DNA of 64,000 bases from Paenibacillus donghaensis (GCF_002192415.1 NZ_CP021780.1:5766001-5830000); one strand, 5' to 3'. Positions 1-7,935 are shown, counted from the stretch's first letter. The notes: a model not told the origin generated them from the letters alone. Numbers and translations are program-made.

Positions 1-2
1 GC

Positions 3-1190
3 GCCGACCTCGGCAGTGGTGATGATTATATCAGCTTCGTCCTGAACAACTATGATCTGCTGCCTGTGGACAATCCGGTTATGCTGCTGGTCCTGCTGCT
101 CTGCCTGCTTATTCTGAACAGCCTGTGGATTCGTTCCCTATCCAATATGAAAGTAGTCGTGGTCACGCTGCTAAGCTTCCTGCTCTGGATTGTGCTGCGC
201 ACCTATGGCATAGCGCTCACGGGGCTACTGCTGGACAGCACGGCCGACCTGTATCCGTATATGCACCGTTTGCTGACACTGCTGTTCGCCGGACTGCTCT
301 ATTATGTGTTGATCGGGAAAGGTGCCAGTAGTTTTTTCGATGAATTCAGTGGGATCTTAACGACCCTTCTGCTGATCCAATCCTCACTCGCCGTGCTGGG
401 GATTATTATCTATGCGAACTTCGACACCTCTTTCGTAATTGAGAATCTGCTGGTGATCCTGATTGTCTTCACGCTGGTAATCACGATTAACCTCTGGATT
501 ATATACGAACAGAACACACGGTCCCGGCAGCACAAAAGGTTATCCGCCATCGAGCAGTACCTGCCCGTCATTGACGGACTGGTATCTGAAGTGCAGGCGA
601 GGCAGCATGAATTCCATAACAAGCTGCTGGCCATTCACAGTATCGTAGAGACTGCAGCCACTCTGCCCGAGGCACAGTCACAGATTGCAGCTTACACCCA
701 GGATGTTACGATGCAGAGCGGGGTAGCCGGCATCCTGCAGATCGACAGCAAGGTCCTTGGCGGGTTTCTCTATACCAAGCTTAGAAGGGCAGAGCAGAGA
801 GGAATTACCTTCATTCCCCGGATTCACACCTTAATCAAGCCCATGAGGACCGAGGAGCACCAGCTGGTGGAAGTGATCGGCGTGCTGGTGGATAATGCCC
901 TGGAGGCTTCCGGTCCGGGAGATGAGATTATACTCAACATACAACGCTCTTCGGGAGCTGAGGGATGGGTCGAAATCAGTGTGATGAATCCTTCGCGGCA
1001 TAGATCAAACAGCGAATTCACCCAAATGTTTGCCAAAGGGCACACGACCAAGAATCAAACAACCGGTCCACGGGGATATGGACTGTACAATATGAAGCAA
1101 ATTGTAGTCCGGCAGCAGGGCAAAGTAATGACCCGCAATACCGAGCTGCACGGCATTCCCTATATCTCAATCGGCGTACAAATTCCATAA
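3..1190 (+). CDS. AgrC-like GHKL sensor histidine kinase, 5' end outside window
   Basis: The reading frame is open from the first in-frame base of the window, so the true start lies upstream. A GTG at 66 is possible but has no good ribosome site. Counting from that GTG, residues 5-150 are a series of hydrophobic segments (about five or six membrane helices). A coiled linker follows, then an H-box (QARQHEFHNKL, likely phospho-acceptor His181), an N-box (VLVDNALEA, about 275-283) and a G-box (GPRGYGLYNMKQIV, about 338). This order is that of AgrC/ComD-type quorum kinases of the HPK10 class. A response regulator would be expected upstream, outside the window. The ABC exporter genes follow on the same strand, so the kinase may sense a peptide that the exporter moves or confers resistance to; that link is inference. 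Confidence 0.85.
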   Translation, partial: ADLGSGDDYISFVLNNYDLLPVDNPVMLLVLLLCLLILNSLWIRSLSNMKVVVVTLLSFLLWIVLRTYGIALTGLLLDSTADLYPYMHRLLTLLFAGLLYYVLIGKGASSFFDEFSGILTTLLLIQSSLAVLGIIIYANFDTSFVIENLLVILIVFTLVITINLWIIYEQNTRSRQHKRLSAIEQYLPVIDGLVSEVQARQHEFHNKLLAIHSIVETAATLPEAQSQIAAYTQDVTMQSGVAGILQIDSKVLGGFLYTKLRRAEQRGITFIPRIHTLIKPMRTEEHQLVEVIGVLVDNALEASGPGDEIILNIQRSSGAEGWVEISVMNPSRHRSNSEFTQMFAKGHTTKNQTTGPRGYGLYNMKQIVVRQQGKVMTRNTELHGIPYISIGVQIP

Positions 1191-1201
1191 ATAACGATGG
1201 C

Positions 1202-1258
1202 ACAAACAAGGGTTTTACGGGAACGAATACTGTTCATTCCTGTAGAACCCTTGTTTGT
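1202..1258. other. Long inverted repeat between kinase and ABC genes
   Basis: Two 26-base arms (1202-1227 and 1233-1258) are complementary at 23 of 26 positions around a 5-base loop. The arms start and end with ACAAACAAGGGTT and AACCCTTGTTTGT. It begins 11 bases after the kinase stop codon. No T-run follows, so it is either a weak terminator or an RNA-processing/stability hairpin that lowers expression of the downstream genes. Confidence 0.75.
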
Positions 1259-1334
1259 TCCCATTCTATTGCAGCAGCCAAGCGGGCAGGCTATAGTGTG
1301 GACACAAGCCTATGCTCAGGAGGACAAACAATCT

Positions 1335-2132
1335 ATGCGAAATCTGCTGTTGCTTGAATGGAACAAATTGAAGCGGCCTGTACTGGCCACACTTGTGCTT
1401 TTGACCTTATCCGTCTGTATCATGACCAGCACGCTGTACCGCAGCTATTCGCTCGAAGCCGATCTGGAGTCCTGGGAGGTGGGGATCGCTATCATTGTAT
1501 TCCTGTTTCCTCTAATCTCTGTAATTCCCGTATGCTGGCTGATGTATTTTGAGCGGAAGGATCACTTTCTGATGTACACCCTGCCAAGAGTCAGCCGGAA
1601 GCGTTATCTGACCGCCAAGTGGATCGTCGTTGCCGGAAGCTCCGGCCTGATTATGTTCGTGTCGATGGCTGCCGGAGTTATCACTGCCCTGTATATTAAA
1701 CCTGATATTGTGCCGTTCTACGCTGTTGTTGATCCTACAACCGGTCAGGGTGCACCCAGCCTGGAGCTTCACCACTTCATGGGTTCTTTGTTCGTGAAGC
1801 ACCCGCTGATTTACGGATTGCTGTTAAGCTTATGGCAAGGAGTATTGTCTGCGGTGGTTGCTACTATGGGCTTCGTAATCTCCCTCTACATCACGAATAT
1901 ATTCATCATTCTGACCGGACCCTTTCTCTATATCATGCTGGAGAATTTCCTGCTTCAGTTGTTTCCTTTGCGGCAATATCGGATCTATCTCAGCTTTAAT
2001 CCTGCGCATCATGATGCTTCCAAGCTGGGTTATTCTGCCTTGCTGGCGGGTCCGGCGCTTGCTCTGCTGTTGACGGGGTTGATGTTCGTCTACTATAGCA
2101 GAACAAGTAGAAACGGCTTCGACGCCCTCTGA
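1335..2132 (+). CDS. ABC-2 type transporter permease, first of two
   Basis: A 265-residue membrane protein with about six hydrophobic helices (near residues 18-38, 55-75, 100-125, 160-190, 195-215, 235-255) and no ATPase motif. The start ATG at 1335 was chosen because CAGGAGGAC at 1317-1325 gives good spacing; an in-frame upstream start at 1197 has none and would run through the long hairpin. With the next permease and the ATPase it forms a complete ABC-2 exporter of the type used for bacteriocin immunity or peptide/lipid export. The last residues (SRNGFDAL and the stop) are encoded by a family A repeat that has joined the 3' end, so the natural C-terminus was probably different. Substrate unknown. 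Confidence 0.8.
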   Translation: MRNLLLLEWNKLKRPVLATLVLLTLSVCIMTSTLYRSYSLEADLESWEVGIAIIVFLFPLISVIPVCWLMYFERKDHFLMYTLPRVSRKRYLTAKWIVVAGSSGLIMFVSMAAGVITALYIKPDIVPFYAVVDPTTGQGAPSLELHHFMGSLFVKHPLIYGLLLSLWQGVLSAVVATMGFVISLYITNIFIILTGPFLYIMLENFLLQLFPLRQYRIYLSFNPAHHDASKLGYSALLAGPALALLLTGLMFVYYSRTSRNGFDAL

Positions 2133-2214
2133 AAGAGGTGACATCCATTCCTGCGAGAGATAGAAGGATAATTTATGACGTGAAACCTATACATGCTTAT
2201 ATTTTCAAAAAAAC
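2104..2214 (+). repeat. Family A two-hairpin repeat, copy A1
   Basis: It starts AGTAGAAACGGCTTCGACG and ends near CTTATATTTT. It overlaps the 3' end of the first permease gene and supplies its last codons and stop. The 5' hairpin inner stem CCCTCT/AGAGGTG is kept, but the outer arm is degraded (CCATTCCT instead of CCGTTTCT). Confidence 0.8.
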
Positions 2215-2245
2215 TACGGTCTATCCGTCCTAGGAGGGATACTCT

Positions 2246-3037
2246 ATGCGTGCCTTATTCCTCCGGGAGCTGAGGCGTTTCCTGACGGGAAGGCTGCTGT
2301 TCCTCGCCTTGGTCTGTGTCCTGTTCAGTCTGTCCGAGCGTAAGCACTCGCTGATGTCCTATGATAACTTTGTGCTGCACATGATCTCCGAACATTACTA
2401 CTTGACCTTTTTCATGGTCCCCATGGTGTTCTATCTGCTCTATCATCATCTGGAGGAGGATCTGGAGGCTGTGCTAATCCGTGCAGGCAGTTATCCCCGC
2501 TATTTCGCGGTCAAAGCGGCCGCGCTGGCGGCGAACATGTCCATGGTTGTGCTGCTGCAGTTTGCCGTTATTATGCTAGCCGGTCTTGGTCTGCCTGCAG
2601 GCGCCGATTTCCCCTTGTCGGATAAGGATGATCCTATGCTGACGAAGCTGCTGGTGTTCAGTGAAACCTTCCAGTATCCTTGGCAGGCTACGCTGGTTTC
2701 GGTGCTTTATATGATGTTTGGCCTCGGCATGCTGGCTATCGTCTTTCTGACCCTGCATCATTTCCTGGAGAAAAGAAAAGTTGCCATTCTCACCATTACG
2801 CTCTACTTCCTAATGGTCTATGGCATGAAATCGAAGATACCGGAGCTGACCCGGATTCCGTTTATCTTCATTAATAATTATATTATTTTCATCTACAATC
2901 TGACGTACCCGTATGCACTGCAGGTTAGCCTGATCTCGCTCGCCATGGTTGCTGCTGCTATCTGCTGGCTGATCGGCAAGCATTGGTCCAAAGGCAGGCA
3001 GTGGCAATGGTATCGTCCCGGGAAACGTGCCCGCTAA
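2246..3037 (+). CDS. ABC-2 type transporter permease, second of two
   Basis: A 263-residue integral membrane protein with roughly six hydrophobic segments, a basic N-terminus (MRALFLRELRRFL) and a basic C-terminal tail. A strong site (AGGAGGG, 2231-2237) fixes the ATG at 2246. It shows no clear similarity by eye to the preceding permease beyond hydrophobic pattern and size, so the pair probably works as a heterodimer. It ends 25 bases before the ATPase start, which indicates one transcript. No substrate can be named from the sequence. Confidence 0.8.
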   Translation: MRALFLRELRRFLTGRLLFLALVCVLFSLSERKHSLMSYDNFVLHMISEHYYLTFFMVPMVFYLLYHHLEEDLEAVLIRAGSYPRYFAVKAAALAANMSMVVLLQFAVIMLAGLGLPAGADFPLSDKDDPMLTKLLVFSETFQYPWQATLVSVLYMMFGLGMLAIVFLTLHHFLEKRKVAILTITLYFLMVYGMKSKIPELTRIPFIFINNYIIFIYNLTYPYALQVSLISLAMVAAAICWLIGKHWSKGRQWQWYRPGKRAR

Positions 3038-3062
3038 ATTACTCATACAAGAGGTGACTGGA

Positions 3063-3734
3063 ATGAATGCTGTCAAGGTAACAGGAGTATCCAAAACTTA
3101 TCAAGGAGTCCGTGTCCTAACGGATATTAATCTGGAGGTGGCCACAGGGACCACCATTGGGATCGTCGGCGCCAACGGCAGCGGCAAATCGGTGCTGTTC
3201 AAAATCATCTGCGGATTTACCGCACCGGATGAAGGAACCGTTCTAGTGCGGGACAAGCAGCTTGGGAGGGATATTGATTTCCCAGAGGATGTGGGGGTGT
3301 TGATCAATGCTCCAGGCTATATCGCCATCTACAGCGGATTCCAGAATCTGAAGTTCCTGGCAGACATCAAGCGCAGCATCGGAAATGCCGAGATCAAGGC
3401 CGCCATGCAGCTGGTGGGGCTGGACCCGGAGCTGAAGACGAAGGTAGCGAATTATTCGCTTGGTATGAAACAGAAGCTTGGCCTGGCCCAGGCCATCATG
3501 GAAGGGCAGGATATTCTCGTGCTGGACGAGCCGTTCAACGCGCTTGATTACCAGACCTACAATGACATCAAGGATGCCATCCTCAGGCTGAAGCAAGAAC
3601 ACAAAACACTGCTGCTCACCAGCCATAATTATGAGGATCTGGAAACACTCTGTGACAAAGTTTATATCATTCAGGGTGGACGGCTGGAATTGTTGACCGA
3701 AGAGCTGAAGGAGAAGTATTTCCGCAGACGTTGA
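3063..3734 (+). CDS. ABC transporter ATP-binding protein
   Basis: A 223-residue nucleotide-binding subunit. Walker A is GANGSGKS (about 37-44), the Q-loop region follows, the signature is a variant (YSLGMKQKLG in place of LSGGQ), Walker B is ILVLDEPFNALD and the switch His lies in LLTSHNYEDL. The signature variant LGMKQ is typical of ATPases that drive ABC-2 exporters (antibiotic/bacteriocin resistance, Nod-type). The start ATG at 3063 follows AAGAGGTG. It energises the two permeases upstream. A family C array begins directly at the stop codon. Confidence 0.88.
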   Translation: MNAVKVTGVSKTYQGVRVLTDINLEVATGTTIGIVGANGSGKSVLFKIICGFTAPDEGTVLVRDKQLGRDIDFPEDVGVLINAPGYIAIYSGFQNLKFLADIKRSIGNAEIKAAMQLVGLDPELKTKVANYSLGMKQKLGLAQAIMEGQDILVLDEPFNALDYQTYNDIKDAILRLKQEHKTLLLTSHNYEDLETLCDKVYIIQGGRLELLTEELKEKYFRRR

Positions 3735-3918
3735 GGTGCGAAACTGCAACTAATTTCCGCCTATTTCCGACTTTCAACTAATTTAAGTGCAGAAGTGCAA
3801 CTAATCCAGACCATTTGAGCGAAAACCTCTCTTGCGTATGAATTTAGTTGCAGTTTCGGCACTTATTTCTTCATAATCCCAAATTTGGGCGGAATTAAGT
3901 GCTGATTTGCATCAACTT
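3733..3918. repeat. Family C palindrome array, copy C1
   Basis: Four related ~15-base imperfect palindromes (GTGCGAAACTGCAAC and variants) are centred at about 3743, 3794, 3854.5 and 3905.5, giving spacings 51, 60.5 and 51. The third is inverted relative to the first two. The array is about 80% identical by eye to copy C2 at 49.4-49.6 kb. It sits between the ABC ATPase stop and the terminator of the leftward Fe-S gene. Confidence 0.8.
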
Positions 3919-4012
3919 TGATTTAACCACTATACTCTCGATAAAAGTTGGTGTGGAGCAAATCAGTAGGTCAATTCTCTATAGTTGATGCATACGTTGG
4001 TGACATTTCATC

Positions 4013-4052
4013 AAAAAAACCCCTTGAACTGTGTTTAACACAATTCAAGAGG
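4013..4052 (-). terminator. Rho-independent terminator of the IscA/ErpA-like gene
   Basis: Read leftward, CCTCTTGAATTGTG pairs with CACAGTTCAAGGGG around a TTAA loop and is followed by seven T. It lies 19 bases past the stop codon of the leftward gene. Confidence 0.88.
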
Positions 4053-4071
4053 TCTGATCTTTACGTTGCGT

Positions 4072-4431
4072 TTAGCAAGGCTCCGCGCTAGGTTTGCCCG
4101 CATCCAAAGCGGTGCGGAAGCTCGAGCCACAGCCACAGGTCGCGGTAGCGTTCGGATTATTGATGGTAAAGCCTCCGGTCATACCGGACTCTTCGAAATC
4201 GATCTCAAGGCCTTCAAGGTAACGCAGATCGTCTTTGGCCACAACGATCTTCATGCCCTCGATATCCATGTAGACATCCTTGTCGGTCTCATCGTCGTCG
4301 AAGCCCATGGCATAAGAGAAGCCACTGCAGCCTCCTGCCGTTACGCCCAGACGAAGGAACATGTTGGGGGTTTCCTGCTCGGCCAGCATGGTTTTGAGCT
4401 GGCCTGCTGCGGTTTCGCTGATATTGATCAT
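4072..4431 (-). CDS. erpA: HesB/IscA-family iron-sulfur cluster carrier, ErpA type
   Basis: A 119-residue A-type carrier that holds a [2Fe-2S] or [4Fe-4S] cluster and passes it to apo-enzymes in the cytosol. The three conserved cysteines are present: Cys35 (TAGGCSGFSY) and Cys99/Cys101 (ATCGCGSSF). An extra cysteine ends the protein. The ATG at 4431 is set by GGAGGACC at 4437-4443; the longer frame running into the upstream repeats is not used. The family B tandem repeat ends two bases before this ribosome site. Other Fe-S related genes (mqnE, yuzB, a NifU-domain protein) lie close by. The ErpA/IscA split is not certain in Firmicutes, so the symbol is by similarity. Confidence 0.88.
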   Translation of the reverse strand: MINISETAAGQLKTMLAEQETPNMFLRLGVTAGGCSGFSYAMGFDDDETDKDVYMDIEGMKIVVAKDDLRYLEGLEIDFEESGMTGGFTINNPNATATCGCGSSFRTALDAGKPSAEPC

Positions 4432-4446
4432 TTTTGGTCCTCCTAA

Positions 4447-4625
4447 AGTTTTGATAGCATAAGCTCCCTGATTTCTCTTCGCAAAACTCACTTCGGAAGC
4501 ATACACTTAAGTTTTGATAGCATAAGCTCCCTGATTTCTCTTCGCAAAACTCACTTCGGAAGCATACACTTAAGTTTTGATAGCATAAGCTCCCTGATTT
4601 CACTTCGCAAAACTCACTTCGGAAC
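4447..4625 (-). repeat. Family B tandem repeat array, three 63-bp units
   Basis: Units begin at 4447, 4510 and 4573 (exact period 63), nearly identical, the third truncated. In the sense of the downstream gene each unit contains AGTTTTG and CAAAACT, able to form a 7-bp stem, and the motif GTATGCTTCCGAAG. The last stem ends two bases before the AGGAGG of the IscA/ErpA-like gene. The array therefore forms most of that gene's 5' leader. Confidence 0.85.
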
Positions 4626-4766
4626 CAGCCTGTATAATAAGACAGCCTTCCGGCTAAAAGTTATTTTCTTTATTTAACTCAGTATACTCCACATTGCCAT
4701 CCTCCTCAAGTCACAGCTGCAAAGGACTAGGGTATCTTTTCCACCAGAGAAGGTCATGACGTGCGG

Positions 4767-4796
4767 TTGCTCCCCCGCCTGTGAGAGGTTTATAAT
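4767..4796 (+). promoter_or_regulatory. Possible sigma-A promoter of mqnE
   Basis: A perfect -10 (TATAAT, 4791-4796) with a poor -35 (TTGCTC, 4767-4772) at 18 bases, 62 bases before the start codon. Confidence 0.45.
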
Positions 4797-4857
4797 AGGT
4801 AGAGTTATACACGAAAAATTCGGAATTTTGTCACGATATATATACAGGAGGAATTCT

Positions 4858-5964
4858 ATGTCTACTCTGAGCACAACCCACACGGATACCCGCATGGCGG
4901 AAATCATTGCAAAGGTTCGCGGAGGCGAGCGCTTAAACCTCGAAGATGGGGTTTATTTATATGAGAGCGAAGACCTGCTTACGATCGGCCAGCTGGCCAA
5001 TGAGGTCAATCTGCGCAAGAACGGCAACAAGGTGTATTTTATTGAGAATATGAGCCTGTACTTCACCAACGTATGCGAATCGCGCTGCGCGTTCTGCAAC
5101 TTCCGCAAGGATGAAGGCGAGGACGGCGCCTACACCCTGTCAGGACAGGAAATGGTGGAGTATGTGGAACAGCATATTCATCCCGGAGTACGCGAGTTCC
5201 ATATTGTCGGCGGCCATAATGATAACGTGCCCTTTCAATATTACGTTGATTCGCTCAAGGCACTGAATGAGCGGTTCCCGGAGGTTACGCTGAAGGCTTA
5301 TACCGCAGCCGAGATCGACTTCTTCACCCGGATCAGCGGGCTGAGCATTCAGGAGGTGCTGGAGCAGCTGCGTGCAGCGGGTCTAAAGACCCTTACCGGC
5401 GGCGGGGCAGAGATTCTGTCTGACCAGTACCGCAAAAAAATGCGCGTCGACAAAGCCAACGTTGAAGAATACCTTGAGGTTCACCGCACAGCCCACAAGC
5501 TGGGCATGAGAACGCACACTACCATGCTCTACGGCTCCATTGAGTCGCGCGAGGACCGCATCAAGCACATGCTGCAGATCCGTGACCTGCAGGATGAAAC
5601 GGGCGGCTTCATGGTGTTCATCCCGCTCTCGATGCAGCCCAAGAACAAGAATGCCGGAATCATGCGACGCAACTCGGCTTACGAGGATCTGAAGACGATT
5701 GCGGTCAGCCGGCTGATGCTGGATAACTTCGATCATATCAAGGCCTACTTCATTAATATCGGCGCCCAGCTAACTCAGGTCGCCCTCAGCTTCGGAGCCT
5801 CCGATGTGCACGGGACCATCCTGAAGGAACGGATTAGCCACGCCGCAGGAGCCTTAACTCCTGAAGGTCTGACCCGTGACGAGCTGATCTGGCTGGTCAA
5901 AGGTGCCGGACGTATTCCGGTGGAGCGCGATACCTTCTATAACGAAATCAAGGTGTACGAATAA
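4858..5964 (+). CDS. mqnE: Aminodeoxyfutalosine synthase MqnE (radical SAM)
   Basis: A 368-residue radical SAM enzyme of the futalosine menaquinone pathway. It joins the enolpyruvyl chorismate-derived substrate to S-adenosylmethionine, giving aminodeoxyfutalosine. The cluster motif is CESRCAFCNF with Cys73, Cys77 and Cys80 (CX3CX2C), followed by GGHNDNVPFQYY and TGGGAEILSD, typical of MqnE rather than MqnC. The ATG at 4858 follows AGGAGGAATTCT. The family length is about 370, so the gene is complete. No other mqn genes are in the window. Menaquinone is the quinone that the neighbouring NDH-2-like enzyme and the heme A/O oxidase would use. Confidence 0.92.
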   Translation: MSTLSTTHTDTRMAEIIAKVRGGERLNLEDGVYLYESEDLLTIGQLANEVNLRKNGNKVYFIENMSLYFTNVCESRCAFCNFRKDEGEDGAYTLSGQEMVEYVEQHIHPGVREFHIVGGHNDNVPFQYYVDSLKALNERFPEVTLKAYTAAEIDFFTRISGLSIQEVLEQLRAAGLKTLTGGGAEILSDQYRKKMRVDKANVEEYLEVHRTAHKLGMRTHTTMLYGSIESREDRIKHMLQIRDLQDETGGFMVFIPLSMQPKNKNAGIMRRNSAYEDLKTIAVSRLMLDNFDHIKAYFINIGAQLTQVALSFGASDVHGTILKERISHAAGALTPEGLTRDELIWLVKGAGRIPVERDTFYNEIKVYE

Positions 5965-6025
5965 ACGACGCAGCGCTTCAACTCAAGTTCTGCCCATCCC
6001 ATATCCGAAAGGAAGATTGGTCAGC

Positions 6026-7087
6026 ATGAGGACACTACTCGTCCTGGGCGGCGGCTATGGCGGCCTGGCCCTTATTCAAGAATTGCTCAACAACCATCTG
6101 CCCCATGATGTGGAAATCGTTCTGATTGACCGGATGCCGTATCAGGGTATCAAGACAGAATATTATGCGCTGGCCGCAGGTACGGCAACCGATTATCACC
6201 TGCGGATTCAGTTTCCGGTACATTCCCGTCTCACCGTTCGTTACGGTGAGGTGGGTTCCATTGATCTGGAGAGCCGGATTGTATTCATGGATTCCGGGGA
6301 GCCGGTTTCTTATGATATTCTGGCGATTGCGCTGGGCTGCACAGACAATTATCATAATGTTCCCGGTGCCGACCAGTACACCTGCAGCATCCAGACCTTC
6401 TCCGGCACACGGGAAACGTACCGCCGCCTTAATGACGTGAAGCCTTATGGAAACGTAAACATTGTCGGCGGAGGCCTCAGCGGGGTCGAGCTGGCCGCCG
6501 AGCTGCGGGAGAGCCGCCCGGATCTGAATATTTCGATTCTGGACCGCGGGGAGCGGGTGCTGTCTTCTTTTCCGGCCAAGCTGTCTAAATATGTCGAGGA
6601 ATGGTTCAGTGAGCATCAGGTGCAGACGCTTGGACGGGTATCCGTATCCCATGTGGAGAAGGATGCCCTCTTCAACGGCACGGAAGCCATTCCCTCTGAC
6701 GTTACGGTCTGGACAGCGGGAATCAAACCGGTACAGGTGGTGCAGAATCTGGACCTGGCGAAGGACCGCGGAGGCCGGATTATCCTCGGCCAATATTATC
6801 ATATCCCGGATTACCCTGAGGTGTACGTGCTGGGGGATTGCGCCAGCCTGCCGTTTGCGCCAAGTGCGCAAGCCGCCGGAGCCCAGGGCGAACAGGTAGG
6901 ACAAATCCTGCAGGCCTTGTGGAGAAACGAAACCCCCAAGCTGCATGCCATCCGCCTCAAAGGAACCCTGGGTTCACTGGGCAAAAACTCCGGCTTCGGA
7001 CTGATGGGCCAGCGCTCCGTCATGGGACGGGTTCCCCGTCTGCTGAAGAGTGGTGTGCTCTGGATGTCCAAGCGGCATTTCGGCTAG
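6026..7087 (+). CDS. yutJ: Type II NADH dehydrogenase-like FAD oxidoreductase (YutJ type)
   Basis: A 353-residue protein with two Rossmann dinucleotide sites: the FAD site at the N-terminus (LVLGGGYGGLALIQEL) and the NAD(P)H site (NIVGGGLSGVELAAEL, about 145-160). The FAD-binding C-terminal motif YVLGDCASLPFAPSAQAA is also present. It is shorter than classical Ndh (about 390-400) and lacks a clear C-terminal membrane anchor, as in Bacillus YutJ. The ATG at 6026 follows AAAGGAAG. It starts 61 bases after mqnE and could share its transcript. The yutJ, yuzB and NifU-domain order matches Bacillus. The electron acceptor is not established. Confidence 0.82.
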   Translation: MRTLLVLGGGYGGLALIQELLNNHLPHDVEIVLIDRMPYQGIKTEYYALAAGTATDYHLRIQFPVHSRLTVRYGEVGSIDLESRIVFMDSGEPVSYDILAIALGCTDNYHNVPGADQYTCSIQTFSGTRETYRRLNDVKPYGNVNIVGGGLSGVELAAELRESRPDLNISILDRGERVLSSFPAKLSKYVEEWFSEHQVQTLGRVSVSHVEKDALFNGTEAIPSDVTVWTAGIKPVQVVQNLDLAKDRGGRIILGQYYHIPDYPEVYVLGDCASLPFAPSAQAAGAQGEQVGQILQALWRNETPKLHAIRLKGTLGSLGKNSGFGLMGQRSVMGRVPRLLKSGVLWMSKRHFG

Positions 7088-7102
7088 CTGGCCCTTCAGC
7101 GG

Positions 7103-7357
7103 TCAATCAATCTCCAGCTTGTCCCAGGCTTCCAGCTCCTTGATCTTCAGCTCAATAGCCTCCTCCAGCTCAGCCGGAGTCTCGCCTTCTACAATCTCGC
7201 CCTCCACCATGGCGAACGGGGCCAGATAACACTGGCCGCAGTTGCTGAGGCAGCCATATTCTACAACGTCATAATCGGGATTCAGCTCCAGCTTGTGAAT
7301 CAACTGCTGCGTGCCATGTCCGGTATTGCTGGCACAAAATTCAATAATTGGTCTCAT
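7103..7357 (-). CDS. yuzB: YuzB-family DUF1450 protein
   Basis: An 84-residue cytosolic protein with four conserved cysteines (Cys8 in IEFCAS and Cys36/Cys40/Cys43 in YGCLSNCGQCY), the pattern of DUF1450. The arrangement resembles thioredoxin-like ferredoxins and suggests metal or Fe-S binding, but no activity is known. It is convergent with yutJ (15 bases apart) and divergent from the NifU-domain gene, an order conserved in Bacillus. The acidic C-terminus is helical. Confidence 0.85.
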   Translation of the reverse strand: MRPIIEFCASNTGHGTQQLIHKLELNPDYDVVEYGCLSNCGQCYLAPFAMVEGEIVEGETPAELEEAIELKIKELEAWDKLEID

Positions 7358-7440
7358 GATGCCCTCGCTTTTCTATGCTAAACGTTTTATTTTTTAATGA
7401 TTTGTACTATAATAGACAGTATGAAAGGAGTGAATGAGAA

Positions 7441-7689
7441 ATGAGTGACACTGTACAAAGCTCTGCCATGTATGATGAAGTGCTGGAAGTGCTGGATAAG
7501 CTTCGCCCGTTCCTGCAGCGCGATGGCGGCGACGTGGAACTGATTGATGTGGAAGACGGCATTGTTAAACTGAAACTCATGGGTGCCTGCGGTAGCTGCC
7601 CAAGCTCCACGATTACGTTGAAAGCCGGGATCGAACGCGCCCTGATTGAAGAAGTAGATGGCGTGGAAGAAGTTATCCAAGTATTCTAA
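7441..7689 (+). CDS. yutI: NifU C-terminal-domain Fe-S scaffold/carrier (YutI type)
   Basis: An 82-residue stand-alone Nfu domain. The cluster-binding motif CGSC (Cys50, Cys53; [14 protein letters not shown]) bridges a [4Fe-4S] cluster in the dimer, which is delivered to target enzymes. LipA and MqnE in this window are plausible clients. The ATG at 7441 follows GAAAGGAGTG. A perfect -10 (TATAAT, 7408-7413) stands upstream with a weak -35. A strong terminator follows. The protein is complete. Confidence 0.92.
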   Translation: MSDTVQSSAMYDEVLEVLDKLRPFLQRDGGDVELIDVEDGIVKLKLMGACGSCPSSTITLKAGIERALIEEVDGVEEVIQVF

Positions 7690-7701
7690 ATCCCGTTTGA
7701 T

Positions 7702-7743
7702 AAAGATCCCGGTCCTCCTAGTGGGGGCCGGGATCTTTTTTAA
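7702..7743 (+). terminator. Terminator after the NifU-domain gene
   Basis: AAAGATCCCGG pairs with CCGGGATCTTT around a short loop and is followed by a run of T, 15 bases after the stop codon. Confidence 0.92.
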
Positions 7744-7935
7744 TCCGTTTCTTCGTTAGTGCTTAGGATTCAGCCAGGATTCAGAGTGTTGCACTGGAAC
7801 CTTCAGAGTAATTAGATGCAGTTTCGGTTACTACTTAGGACCCTGCGAGGATATAGAAGGTTTACTTGTGAAGATTAGGGGATCGCACTACCGTAATCCA
7901 AACCCTCCCCACCCGAACTTCAGGTAACCTACGTC

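Noticed and set aside
4289..4603. Leftward frame through the family B repeats encoding a Cys/Ser-rich 21-residue repeat.
   Set aside because: The 63-bp period keeps the frame open; it overlaps the IscA/ErpA-like gene in another frame and has no start signal.
4675..4705. Leftward six-codon leader peptide (MWSILS) behind a good GAGGAGG upstream of the IscA/ErpA-like gene.
   Set aside because: There is no control codon run, attenuator or terminator linked to it, and such short frames arise by chance.
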